From Hyphococcus sp. (lineage in GTDB: Bacteria; Pseudomonadota; Alphaproteobacteria; Caulobacterales; Parvularculaceae), in the NCBI GenBank assembly GCA_021776335.1, contig JAJFGB010000007.1, forward strand, positions 434,001-498,000: a DNA stretch of 64,000 nt. The letters run 5' to 3'. The translations under genes were made by a program, and so were the position numbers. The number at the start of each line of letters is the position of its first letter. The stretch's first letter is position 1. Below, one piece after another: positions 54,670 through 63,505 of the stretch. Under the pieces are notes generated by a model. It saw only the letters and a list, made by a program, of their open reading frames with translations. It did no database searches and was not told the origin of the DNA.

Positions 54670-56100
54670 ATGTTGGTGAACTTGCGACAGTTCCTCTTCA
54701 GGCCCGTTGACATCGCATCGCTGGTTTTCTTTCGGATCGCCTTTGGCTTGATCATGATGATTGAGGTGTGGCGCTATTTCGACCATGGCTGGATCGATCG
54801 ATATTACATCGATCCGGATTTTCATTTCAAATATGCAGGGTTTGAGTGGATCACACCATGGGCGGGCGACGGTATGTATTGGCATTTTGCGCTGCTTGGT
54901 GTTCTCGCTGCATGCATCATGACGGGCGCTTTTTATCGGATTGCGACGGTCCTGTTTTTCTTCGCGTTCAGTTATGTTTTCCTGCTCGATCAAACGCAAT
55001 ATCTCAATCATTTCTATTTGGTGATTATCGTTTCATTTCTGTTGTGCTTCGTGCCTGCGCATCGAAGTCTTTCGGTGGATGCGCAGCTCTGGCCAAAGCT
55101 TCGCTCCCGGACGATACCGGCCTGGGCGGTCTGGCTGCTGGTCGCGCAGTTCGAGATCATGTTTCTTTATGCCGGTTTCGTAAAAATCAATCCGGACTGG
55201 CTGCAACTGGAGCCGCTCGGAACGTGGCTGGCGCGCCGGTCCGACCAGATCGTGTTTGGTTTCCTGTTCAACAAACCCTGGGCGGTTGCCATTGGCGCCT
55301 ATGGGATCATTTTTCTGCATTTGTTCGGCGCGCCGCTGCTTTTATGGCGGCGTACGCGGCTTACTGTTTTCTGGATTTATGCGGCGTTTCATTTGACCAA
55401 CCACTTTGTTTTTCAGATCGGGATTTTTCCGTGGCTCACTTTGGCGGCGACGTTGATGTTTCTTGATCCTGATTGGCCGCGTCAATTGGCGCGACGGCTG
55501 TTGCGGCCGCTTGCGCGCCTGGCGGATATGCCGCCGCCGGAAATTTCACTGCAGCCAGAGCGCGTGCCGGAAAGCGATGTGGCGACACCAGTTGGCCGAC
55601 CGGCCCGCATTCGCCAATCCGTCATTATGGCGGCAATCGCGAGTTGGATCGTGTTTCAGATCGGCATGCCGTTACGGCATTTCTCTTTGCCCGGTGATGT
55701 CGCCTGGAACGAGGACGGCCATCGCTTTTCCTGGCGCATGAAGCTGCGCAGTAAACGTGGTGAAGCGGAATTTGTTGTCTGGGACCCCGGCGAGGAGGTC
55801 GAATATGTCATTGACCCGAGAGATTATCTGACGCGCAGGCAGGTGGGCAAAATGATTACCCGGCCAGATATGATCCTTCAGTTTGCGCATTATCTGGGCG
55901 AGATCTATGGCAGTGAGAAAGGCGTTACATCGCCTGCGGTCAGAGCAGATATTCAGGTTTCCCTGAACTATCGACCGCCTGCGCAGTTCACTGATCCGGA
56001 AATGGATCTTACACAAATCAAACGCAGTGATCGCAATGCCACATGGATTGTACCGCTGGCAACACCACTGCCGAAAACGCGGGCATGGGCGGAACCGTGA
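54670..56100 (+). CDS. HTTM-domain membrane protein (vitamin K gamma-carboxylase-like)
   Basis: This 476-residue protein has about eight helices matching the HTTM family: an N-terminal RPVDIASLVFFRIAFG, the lumenal-type motif LLDQTQYLNHFYL, and LYAGFVKINPDWL. The C-terminal about 150 residues are soluble. In animals this fold carboxylates glutamate with reduced vitamin K; bacterial members have unknown function. The gene for a DCC-family thiol oxidoreductase overlaps its end, a frequent partner. Confidence 0.82.
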   Translation: MLVNLRQFLFRPVDIASLVFFRIAFGLIMMIEVWRYFDHGWIDRYYIDPDFHFKYAGFEWITPWAGDGMYWHFALLGVLAACIMTGAFYRIATVLFFFAFSYVFLLDQTQYLNHFYLVIIVSFLLCFVPAHRSLSVDAQLWPKLRSRTIPAWAVWLLVAQFEIMFLYAGFVKINPDWLQLEPLGTWLARRSDQIVFGFLFNKPWAVAIGAYGIIFLHLFGAPLLLWRRTRLTVFWIYAAFHLTNHFVFQIGIFPWLTLAATLMFLDPDWPRQLARRLLRPLARLADMPPPEISLQPERVPESDVATPVGRPARIRQSVIMAAIASWIVFQIGMPLRHFSLPGDVAWNEDGHRFSWRMKLRSKRGEAEFVVWDPGEEVEYVIDPRDYLTRRQVGKMITRPDMILQFAHYLGEIYGSEKGVTSPAVRADIQVSLNYRPPAQFTDPEMDLTQIKRSDRNATWIVPLATPLPKTRAWAEP

Positions 56101-56537
56101 TGACGCATGCCGACACAGACACGCTGTCGCCAGACTTGCTGCAGGGGCCTATTTTGCTCTTCGATGGCGTCTGTAATCTTTGTCAGGCCAGTGTCCAGTT
56201 TGTTCTAAAGCGCGATGCGCGGCGCGCCTTTCGTTTTGCTTCACTTCAATCACCGATTGGCGTCGAGCTGGCAGCGCGTTTCGCTGTGGACGCAGATTGC
56301 CTTTCCAGCGTGGTCCTCATTCTTGACGGCAACGCTTACACGCGATCGACGGCGGCGCTGCGAACAGTAAAACTGTTGCGCACGCCGTGGCCCGCCATGG
56401 GTATTTTCCTGATCGTTCCCAAATTCATCCGTGACGCCGTCTATGATTTTATCGGTGACCGGCGATATCGTTGGTTCGGTAAAATGGACGTCTGCTGGGT
56501 CCCGGATGACGACATCAAGCAGCGATTTATTGATTAG
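56100..56537 (+). CDS. DCC-family thiol-disulfide oxidoreductase (DUF393)
   Basis: The protein has 145 residues with the defining motif FDGVCNLCQASV, a CxxC redox pair near the N-terminus, and RYRWFGKMDVCW near the C-terminus. The ATG overlaps the HTTM stop by one base. It probably supports redox chemistry of the HTTM partner. A terminator follows directly after the stop. Confidence 0.85.
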   Translation: MTHADTDTLSPDLLQGPILLFDGVCNLCQASVQFVLKRDARRAFRFASLQSPIGVELAARFAVDADCLSSVVLILDGNAYTRSTAALRTVKLLRTPWPAMGIFLIVPKFIRDAVYDFIGDRRYRWFGKMDVCWVPDDDIKQRFID

Positions 56538-56539
56538 GC

Positions 56540-56570
56540 GCCGCTCCGCGTACAACGCGTTGCGGCTTTT
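56540..56570 (+). terminator. Intrinsic terminator after the HTTM-DCC pair
   Basis: GCCGC and GCGGC plus CGCGT and ACGCG form a two-part stem, with a two-base internal loop and a three-base end loop, followed by TTTT. It begins two bases after the DCC stop. Confidence 0.65.
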
Positions 56571-56673
56571 GAGGTCGATGAATATCCAGAGCGGGATGCC
56601 TGATTGAGGCCAAATAGGCACTTGATTGGCGTCCCGATCCTGGATTTAGGAATTGCGGCTAGTGGAACAGCGC

Positions 56674-56913
56674 TTAGCTGCCGGTGAAGCTTTCTGACGC
56701 TGTTGTGTCGTCCGCCTCGTTGCTGGCGACAGCAAGCTTGGAGACACGCTCATCTGCTTTTGCAGTCACCAATTCATATGTTTGCGCCTGGGTGGTGTCG
56801 ATTTCAGAATTGATTTTGTCAACAAGCGTCGCATCGTCGGCGAACGCAGCGCCCGCGCTTACAAAAGCGGCGGCTATTACGGCGGCAGTGGTTTTGATTA
56901 AATTCGTTGTCAT
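56674..56913 (-). CDS. Small exported acidic protein
   Basis: The 79 residues begin with a clear signal peptide cut after AAFA (AVIAAAFVSAGAAFA), leaving about 53 residues rich in alanine, aspartate and threonine. The only pattern in the mature part is a helix-forming stretch (VDKINSEIDTTQAQTYELV). A GGAGAG site precedes the ATG. It stands alone on its strand. Function unknown; the signal and ribosome site make it a likely gene. Confidence 0.65.
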   Translation of the reverse strand: MTTNLIKTTAAVIAAAFVSAGAAFADDATLVDKINSEIDTTQAQTYELVTAKADERVSKLAVASNEADDTTASESFTGS

Positions 56914-57257
56914 TTCTCTCTCCAGTTTGGCTGTTATTTGGGGCTCTTCTTTTTTTGTCTTCTGACGAAGCCCTCTGGTCAGTGTTTACGCTACAGCTAG
57001 GCGTTTGTTGTTGGTTAGGATCGTTTGATCCCGGTACACTGAGGAAATGGGCGCGCGGGGACGAACTTTCCAGCCGGTTCGGCGCAGGACAAAGTCGGTT
57101 CGGCGAAAATGCTGTCACAGCGGCGTGATAGTTTATCACTGGCGCCGGGACGGGCAGTGTTCCCCTCCAAAAGCGCCACTGACGCGGGCTTATTTCATCA
57201 TATTCGTAACATATGTTAATGTGCGTTGAGCCTGTTAGATTACTGGAGGCCGCACCG
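56914..57257. other. Intergenic region with no gene
   Basis: These 344 bases lie between divergent genes and must hold two promoters. A 12-base palindrome TAACATATGTTA is at 57207-57218 (entered separately). A repeated GGTTCGGCG occurs at about 57076 and 57099. I see no other structure. Confidence 0.5.
57207..57218. promoter_or_regulatory. Candidate operator palindrome before the sterol-desaturase-type gene
   Basis: TAACATATGTTA is a perfect 12-base palindrome 40 bases before the ATG at 57258, in an AT-rich patch where a promoter is expected. The regulator is unknown. Confidence 0.4.
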
Positions 57258-58076
57258 ATGGAATTCTTTTCTCCGGAAGTCGCTGAGCGCTGGGTCTCCA
57301 GCGTCTTGCGCAACACTGGCCGTTACGCGGTCTTTTCGATCGCTGTCTGGCTTGTCTTGTGGGTGGCGCTGGACCGGGTTTTGAAGGGCCGGCGGGTTCG
57401 TGATACCCGGCCGGGCAATAGGCAACTGGCGCTGGAGTTTTTGATCTCGTTGCGATCGGCGGCGATTTTTTCCACTGTTGGCTTATCGATATTCTTCGTT
57501 CACCGGGCGGGATGGCTGCCTGGCCCTGATATCGCCGGTCAATGGGGCTCCGCCTATTGGTGGCTCAGTCTGGTGTTGATGATCGTCGCCCATGACGCGC
57601 ATTTTTACTGGACTCACAAATGGATGCACAATCCGCGTTTATTCAGGATTTTCCATCGCCGTCATCACAAGAGCCATAACCCGTCGCCCTTCACAGCCTA
57701 TAGTTTTGATCTTGCCGAGGCGGTGGTGCTGGCGTCGTTTGTGCCACTTTATCTTTTTATCGTGCCGACGCCATGGGGCGTGATCGGCGTCTTTATGTTG
57801 CACCAGATCTTTCGCAATACGCTGGGGCATTCCGGTATCGAGTTGATGCCGGCCCGCGGTGATGGCAGGCCGATGTTCGATTTTCTGACAACGACGACAC
57901 ACCATGATTTGCATCACGCGCAGGCAGGCTGGAATTTCGGGCTGTATTTTACCTGGTGGGATCGGCTCATGAGGACAGAACACCCTCGCTATCATGAAAA
58001 TTTCGCCCGCTCGGTCAGAAAACCGCTGCTCGTGAAAAGTAAAGCGGTGGCGGAAACTGGGCCAGGCGCTGGATAG
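57258..58076 (+). CDS. Fatty acid hydroxylase/sterol desaturase family protein
   Basis: The protein has 272 residues with a four-helix membrane core and the eight-histidine di-iron motifs HDAHFYWTHKWMH, HRRHHKSHNP and HHDLHHAQAGWN. Members hydroxylate or desaturate sterols, fatty acids or carotenoids using oxygen. The ATG at 57258 has a TGGAGG site; the frame is open upstream to 57213. In a hopanoid producer a lipid substrate is plausible but not shown. Confidence 0.88.
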   Translation: MEFFSPEVAERWVSSVLRNTGRYAVFSIAVWLVLWVALDRVLKGRRVRDTRPGNRQLALEFLISLRSAAIFSTVGLSIFFVHRAGWLPGPDIAGQWGSAYWWLSLVLMIVAHDAHFYWTHKWMHNPRLFRIFHRRHHKSHNPSPFTAYSFDLAEAVVLASFVPLYLFIVPTPWGVIGVFMLHQIFRNTLGHSGIELMPARGDGRPMFDFLTTTTHHDLHHAQAGWNFGLYFTWWDRLMRTEHPRYHENFARSVRKPLLVKSKAVAETGPGAG

Positions 58077-58131
58077 CAACACTTCCGCAAAAACCGCCAG
58101 ACTTTGGCGTCGAACGTAAAGGGGAAAACGC

Positions 58132-59811
58132 ATGAGGGTGATTTCTATCGCGGTCGCGGTTTGCGCTGCCGTTTTCACGCCGTTTACCGTCGTAGCGCAG
58201 TCGGGGTCGGTGGGTGCGCCGACCGGGACGGGGTCCTATGATGATCTTGTCGATGTCTTCGAGGATTTTCTGGCATTCAAGGCGCCGTCTGCATGGAACG
58301 CTAATTTCAACGATCCGAATGCGCCGGACCATGGCCTCATAGACTACTCCGGCGACGCTATCGCCAAGCGAGGACATGATCTGGCATCGTTGCGATCGCG
58401 CCTCGAGAATATGAATGTTGCGTCCTGGGCCCACGCTCATCAGGCGGAGTATCTAGCCGTCCGCGCGCAATTTGACGCCCAGGAATTCCGGTTGAAGGTT
58501 TCCCGGCCATGGGCGCGAGATCCGGGGTTTTATGTTGACCAGATGCTGCGCTTTACGTTCACAGAATTACCTGTTGCTGGAGAAGAAAAGGCAATGCTGG
58601 AACGCCAGCTCGCTGCGGTTCCAACCATCGTCGCTTCGGCAAAGCAAAATCTCGATGACGTCGCTGCAGACTACGCCACACTCGCCATTCACAACCTCAC
58701 GACGTCAGACGGCGTCGGCCACGGCCACCCCTATCGTGCGACGCCGCCAGCAGGGGTAATCGGCTGGTACAATGATTTGCTGGCCCGCGCGCGTGACGAG
58801 CAGCCGGCGCTTGCGCCGACGATAGAGGAAGCAACGTCAGCAGCAGAAGAATTCCTGTATTGGTTAAACGATAACTCGCCTCGCTTCACCGGCAGCGCAG
58901 GTGTCGGCGCCGAACAGTATGATTGGTACCTGAAACACGCCAAGCTCCTGCCATACACGAGCAATGACCTCATCTTGCTTGGCGACCAGGAATGGGACCG
59001 GCTTTATTCATTTTATGCGCTGGCGCGTCACCGCAATCGCGATCTGCCGGAACTGGAGCCTGCGAAAACGGCGAAAGAATACAAAAAACGCATCGAAAAA
59101 GCGGACCGCAATATTCGCAAATTTCTGGCGCGCGAAGAAATCATCACCATTCCGGACTATGTTGGCGCCCTGTCGACGAATGCGCCTTTTATCGAACGGC
59201 CGGGCGGGCTCAATTTTTGGGAGGCTGTGCAGTTTCGCGATCCGCATCCGGATCACTTGCATGCGGTGATCCCGGGTCATCGGTTTGATGGACTCGTTGA
59301 AGGCAACAATGACCACCCGATTCGCGGACGGATCAGCGATGGCGTCCGCGCGGAAGGGTGGGGCGTTTATCTGGAAGAAGCGATGATGCAGGCCGGGGTG
59401 CTCGAGGGTTACCCCCGCGTTGATGAGTTGATCTATCTCTTCGGGATATTTCGCGCAGCGCGGGTTCCCGCTGATGTTAGAATGCAACGCAATGAACAGA
59501 CGGTGCAGGACGCCATTGATTTTATGCGTGCGAAAACGCCGTGGCTTGACCAAAACGTTGCACGGGTTGACGCTGAAATTTATTTGCGGCGTCCGCCGGG
59601 TTATGGCGTTGGCTACACGATTGGCAATTTACAAATGCGCGGACTGCTGGCCGATCGCGCTGACCAGCTCGGCGATGATTTCGAGATGAAGGAATTTCAT
59701 GACGCATTCATGGCGTCCGGCCGGTTGCCGATTTCCCTGATACGTTGGGAAATGACCGGCCTCGACGATGAGGTTTCTGATTTTTGGCGCCGCGTGCCGA
59801 TACCGGAATAA
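58132..59811 (+). CDS. DUF885 family exported protein
   Basis: This 559-residue protein has a signal peptide (SIAVAVCAAVFTPFTVVAQ). Typical DUF885 features follow: helical repeats, EGWGVYLEEAMM near residue 410 and YGVGYTIGNLQM near 490. The EGW block resembles an HExxE-like metallopeptidase site, here EGWGVYLEE, but the activity of the family is little known. A GGGGAA site precedes the ATG. It is convergent with the RTX protease and followed by a bidirectional terminator. Confidence 0.82.
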   Translation: MRVISIAVAVCAAVFTPFTVVAQSGSVGAPTGTGSYDDLVDVFEDFLAFKAPSAWNANFNDPNAPDHGLIDYSGDAIAKRGHDLASLRSRLENMNVASWAHAHQAEYLAVRAQFDAQEFRLKVSRPWARDPGFYVDQMLRFTFTELPVAGEEKAMLERQLAAVPTIVASAKQNLDDVAADYATLAIHNLTTSDGVGHGHPYRATPPAGVIGWYNDLLARARDEQPALAPTIEEATSAAEEFLYWLNDNSPRFTGSAGVGAEQYDWYLKHAKLLPYTSNDLILLGDQEWDRLYSFYALARHRNRDLPELEPAKTAKEYKKRIEKADRNIRKFLAREEIITIPDYVGALSTNAPFIERPGGLNFWEAVQFRDPHPDHLHAVIPGHRFDGLVEGNNDHPIRGRISDGVRAEGWGVYLEEAMMQAGVLEGYPRVDELIYLFGIFRAARVPADVRMQRNEQTVQDAIDFMRAKTPWLDQNVARVDAEIYLRRPPGYGVGYTIGNLQMRGLLADRADQLGDDFEMKEFHDAFMASGRLPISLIRWEMTGLDDEVSDFWRRVPIPE

Positions 59812-59855
59812 GGGTCCACTGGCCGTATCAACGGCCCCGCCGCCTCGCGCCAGAT

Positions 59856-59895
59856 AGAAAAACGGCGCCCGTTTTACGGGGCGCCGTTCTTTATT
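59856..59895. terminator. Bidirectional terminator between convergent genes
   Basis: AACGGCGCCC and GGGCGCCGTT form a perfect ten-base stem around an eight-base loop, with an A run before and CTTTATT after, so it can stop transcription from both DUF885 and the RTX protease. A smaller GGCCGT/ACGGCC hairpin lies at 59821-59836. Confidence 0.75.
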
Positions 59896-59912
59896 CGGTG
59901 GTTGGAAGCCAA

Positions 59913-62900
59913 CTATACGAAAATAAAGTCGCTTTCCGACAGGAGGACATTTGTCTGTACAATAAAATCCTCAATGCCATCACCATCTGTGTCACCAGCG
60001 AAGTAATCGTTTCCACCGGCGCTGTAAGCGCGCAATTCGCCGGCAGTGCCGCTGAAAGCGCCGGACCCGATCCAATCGAAGGCGTCGATAGCGCCGCCGT
60101 CAATCGCATCCAGTCCGCTGACATCGACTTTGTCCTTGCCCGATCTAAAATCGAGGATTTGGTCGGCGCCGCCGGTTTCAGTAAAGGCAAATGTGTCATT
60201 GCCCCATCCGCCTTTCATTTTGTCATTGCCGGCGCCGCCGTTCAGCACGTCATTGCTGAAACCGCCGTCAAGCGAGTCATCGCCGTCGCCACCGTTCAAC
60301 ACATCATTGCTGAACCCGCCCTTAAGCGTGTCATTGCCTGCGCCGCCGTCAATTGTGTCATTGTTGAAGCCGCCATAAAGCCGGTCATCGCCGTCGCCGC
60401 CGTCAACCACGTCATCACCCAAGCCAGCGTAAACCGTATCATTACCAGCGCCGCCCAACACAGTGTCATCGCCGAAAGTGCTATATATCTTATCGTCGCC
60501 GTCAAAGCCGTCGATGTAGTTTGCGCCGAAATTGCCGGTTAATTTGTCGTCAAAGGCGCTGCCTTGAAGGCCTTCTATGCTGTGATAGTGGTCGCCTTTT
60601 GCGTCGCCTTTATTGGCCCAAGGCCAAAGAAGGGAGGCTTTAACGGCTGAAGCGGCATCTACATAGGATGCGATGTCTAAGCCGGCGCCGCCATATAGTT
60701 TATCGGCGCCCTCTCGACCGACCAGCGTATCGTCGCCGCCATTGCCTCTGATTACGTTATCAGCGGCGTTTCCGAGCAGTGCGTCATTGCCGTCGCCGCC
60801 GGTCGCATTTTCAATCACGACGCCTTCGGCGATGGTATAGCCGCCCCAGATGCCATCGACATAGGAGACAACGCCGCCGCCAGTCGGTGTGTAATCAATT
60901 GTTGCGGCGAACAGATCAATTACAGCGTCACTTGCGCCATCATATTGAATGGTGTCCTTGCCGCCTGTATCCCAGATCGTTTCGTAATAGGTGCCTTGTG
61001 CTTGCACGTCCTGCAGCGTGTAGACATCGTCGCCGGTCGCATAGGGATTGATCACGCCGTAACGCTCTTGAAGTGTTGCGATATCGAAAGCGCTCAGCGT
61101 TCCAGACCAACCATTGTCGATCCCGGCTGCGGTGAAGGGGGAGGGGCCGTCAGGGTGTGTTTCCCAGGCGTCATTGTAGGACATGACAGTGTAGACGCCC
61201 TGATTGAGATCGAATACGCCCAATGATCCTGTCGAGGACGTGACGCCGACCAGCACCTCAGAGCCGCCGCCCTGGTCATGCGGGTGTGCGACACCGTGGG
61301 CATGGCCGAATTCGTGCAGGATCACGGCGAAAGAAAAGCCGCCTTGCACCAGGCTTTGTTGCTGGTCGAAAGCCCAGCCGCCACTGTCAACATTGAAAAC
61401 GCCAATGCCCTGGGCGCTGCCAAATCCTGGATCCTGCGGATAGAAATACGCGCCATAATTATTCGACGAGGTTGTCGACAAGCGGAATGTCGCCTCGTTG
61501 ATGTCAGTGGTGATTTCATAATTGACGCCGAGAATTTTCTCGTACTCTTCGAGCGCCGCCATGACCTGGTCAATCTCGTGGGCGTTCCAGCCAAATGTGA
61601 CCATCGGGCTGACGCCGTCATCGGCCAGCTCGCCAAAATTTTCGCCCGCAGCGCCGAAATAGACATAGGCCGTGTTATTTGCATCGAATGGCACATTATC
61701 AGCGCTGGCCCAATTGAGCGCATCAACGGGATCGAGGTTCGCCAGGTCGATTTCCTGGGCTGTAATCGAGAACCCGCCGGTCCATGGTGCGTAAGAGACA
61801 ACGTCGAGGAAGTAAGTGCCGGTTTCTTCCGCCAGGAAGCTGACGCGCGAGCTGACATCGGATGGGAAGCTAATATCGTCGTTCTGTGTGACGAGAGATC
61901 CGTTTGAATCGTAGATCAAAGCGATCGTATCGAGTTCTCCGGCCGGAAGATTGAGGTAATCAGATGCGTAATCGGCGCCGCCAGCGACTTCGATTGTATA
62001 AATCATGCCGGCTTGTACGTTGAATGAATAGGTATCGACTTCGCCAGTGCCAGGGCCATAGGGACCAGGCGCTGCTGAATCGATAAAGCCGTAAGTTACG
62101 CCATTCATGGCGAGCGGCGCTGCGCCGCCGAGTGTGTCCGGCACGAAATCGATGCCCGGATCCAAAATAGCGTCAAGCGTATAGTCGCCCGTCAGCCCGG
62201 AATCGGGATAGGCGCCAACGCCAATATTATGTGTGCCGGTATAGGTGGCCGTATAGGTGATGAGGGAATTAACGCCCGCGCCGCCATCATCATCAAAATC
62301 CAGAAGGGCCAGCGTATCATCAATGACGTAAAGAAACGTATCGCCGAGCGCGTTCGCGCCGGATCCGTATACGGAAAACAGATAGGTTTCGCCTGCAACC
62401 AGATCGATGGAAAACAGGTCAATTTCGCCGCCGACGATATCGCCGTCTACCGCGATGTCAGAGGAGACGGAAATCGCGTCGAGTATGGGGACAGCGTTTG
62501 CGAAAGAGGGTGGAGAAAACAGCGCATTACCGCCCTTATAGGTGTGACCGTCCCATTCCGGATAGACGATGATTTCGCCTTGTTGCGGTTTGCCCAAAAA
62601 GCCTGCGACGTCGCTGCGATCAAGGCCAATCAACGAACTGGCGAGCGTGGTCGAACCGGACTGCGCCTCGCCAAGAATATTGAGCTGGCCATTATTTGCT
62701 TGTGAAGATTGGCTGTTGGAGAGGGCTGAAAATAAAAACCAGCCATCTTCGGCTGCGCTGTATCGGTTATCAAACGCGAAATCCGCCTTGCCTACCGAAT
62801 CAGCTTGCGCCTCGCCAAGAATACTGAGCTGTCCATCACTTGCTGGTGAAGACTGACGGTCGCTGAACGCATTGGAACGGCTGTTAGACAAGGAAGTACT

Positions 62901-62957
62901 TGAATACCAGCTGTCTCCGAGCGCTTTGTACCGGTTGTTAAATGAGAAATTCATCAT
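59913..62957 (-). CDS. Serralysin-like RTX metalloprotease (M10) with PPC domains
   Basis: The protein has 1014 residues from an ATG with a GGAGGG site; no Sec signal is present, as expected for type I secretion. Order: two imperfect N-terminal repeats (4-51 and 60-99), two PPC-like beta domains (about 145-270 and 280-420), the catalytic M10 domain with HEFGHAHGVAHPHD near 546, about 14 GGxGxD-type calcium repeats (about 725-925) and a C-terminal serralysin-type secretion domain. It should be a secreted, calcium-stabilised protease. No type I exporter genes lie in the window. Confidence 0.88.
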   Translation of the reverse strand: MMNFSFNNRYKALGDSWYSSTSLSNSRSNAFSDRQSSPASDGQLSILGEAQADSVGKADFAFDNRYSAAEDGWFLFSALSNSQSSQANNGQLNILGEAQSGSTTLASSLIGLDRSDVAGFLGKPQQGEIIVYPEWDGHTYKGGNALFSPPSFANAVPILDAISVSSDIAVDGDIVGGEIDLFSIDLVAGETYLFSVYGSGANALGDTFLYVIDDTLALLDFDDDGGAGVNSLITYTATYTGTHNIGVGAYPDSGLTGDYTLDAILDPGIDFVPDTLGGAAPLAMNGVTYGFIDSAAPGPYGPGTGEVDTYSFNVQAGMIYTIEVAGGADYASDYLNLPAGELDTIALIYDSNGSLVTQNDDISFPSDVSSRVSFLAEETGTYFLDVVSYAPWTGGFSITAQEIDLANLDPVDALNWASADNVPFDANNTAYVYFGAAGENFGELADDGVSPMVTFGWNAHEIDQVMAALEEYEKILGVNYEITTDINEATFRLSTTSSNNYGAYFYPQDPGFGSAQGIGVFNVDSGGWAFDQQQSLVQGGFSFAVILHEFGHAHGVAHPHDQGGGSEVLVGVTSSTGSLGVFDLNQGVYTVMSYNDAWETHPDGPSPFTAAGIDNGWSGTLSAFDIATLQERYGVINPYATGDDVYTLQDVQAQGTYYETIWDTGGKDTIQYDGASDAVIDLFAATIDYTPTGGGVVSYVDGIWGGYTIAEGVVIENATGGDGNDALLGNAADNVIRGNGGDDTLVGREGADKLYGGAGLDIASYVDAASAVKASLLWPWANKGDAKGDHYHSIEGLQGSAFDDKLTGNFGANYIDGFDGDDKIYSTFGDDTVLGGAGNDTVYAGLGDDVVDGGDGDDRLYGGFNNDTIDGGAGNDTLKGGFSNDVLNGGDGDDSLDGGFSNDVLNGGAGNDKMKGGWGNDTFAFTETGGADQILDFRSGKDKVDVSGLDAIDGGAIDAFDWIGSGAFSGTAGELRAYSAGGNDYFAGDTDGDGIEDFIVQTNVLLSESDFIFV
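60190..60480 (-). repeat. Tandem RTX-coding repeats
   Basis: Inside the protease gene a unit of about 54 bases recurs with small changes, coding paired nonapeptides such as GGDGDDSLD and GGFSNDVLN. Two adjacent units are nearly identical (FSNDVLNGG twice), which suggests recent copy-number change by recombination. Confidence 0.65.
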
Positions 62958-63073
62958 GTCTTTCCCTCCGAGAATTTGAATAAATGGCAGTGTCAATTAA
63001 CCCTGTTGAAAGACATCACATTTTCGTGATATGAACAAGGCGCTTGAACAGATTGAACGCGGTTTTTTTAGTT

Positions 63074-63481
63074 ATGTACCGTACTCTACATGTAGTCGCT
63101 GCAGTCATTGGCGCCGGTTTTATTGGCGCCTGTTCTGGTGCGCAACACAATGAAACTCTTTCTGCGGAGCAAAATGCTGCGGAGCAAAATGCTGCAGGGC
63201 AAATGGGTGAAGACTCGAACGCCCTGCAACCAACCCGCGAGACGGCGATGGATCAGCCTGCAAATGATGGCGGCGTCGCCAATCTGCCATTCGCACGTGG
63301 CGAAATATTTTATTCCCTTGATGAGTATCTGGCGCATTTAGAAAAACTGAGTGCGCTCGATTTTCCCCATTGGCGGCAAATTAAACCCGGCGTCTATGAG
63401 CGTGTTACGAGCTTGCGGGAGGCCGAGCCTGAAATAGCAACGCGCGAAGAGCTCATGCAGCGCTTCGGTTTCGAACGCTGA
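63074..63481 (+). CDS. Small lipoprotein, function unknown
   Basis: The protein has 135 residues from the ATG at 63074. The signal ends in a lipobox-like GFIGAC, so the mature protein should be lipid-anchored. A low-complexity segment with repeated AEQNA follows, then a conserved-looking C-terminal half (EYLAHLEKLSALDFPHW, PGVYERVTSL). It is not recognised. The next gene, a TonB receptor, starts 24 bases after the stop, suggesting joint expression. Confidence 0.65.
   Translation: MYRTLHVVAAVIGAGFIGACSGAQHNETLSAEQNAAEQNAAGQMGEDSNALQPTRETAMDQPANDGGVANLPFARGEIFYSLDEYLAHLEKLSALDFPHWRQIKPGVYERVTSLREAEPEIATREELMQRFGFER
63162..63205 (+). repeat. 15-base tandem repeat in the lipoprotein gene
   Basis: CTGCGGAGCAAAATG occurs twice in perfect tandem (63162-63191) with a shorter degenerate third copy, coding the AEQNA repeats. 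The unit is a multiple of three, so copy-number change would keep the frame. Confidence 0.6.
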
Positions 63482-63505
63482 ATTCGGGCGGCGTATCAAT
63501 CAACC

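Noticed and set aside
59784-60542. 252-codon open frame opposite the RTX repeats
   Set aside because: It is an echo of the repeated GGxGxD coding on the other strand, with valine- and isoleucine-rich low complexity and no ribosome site.
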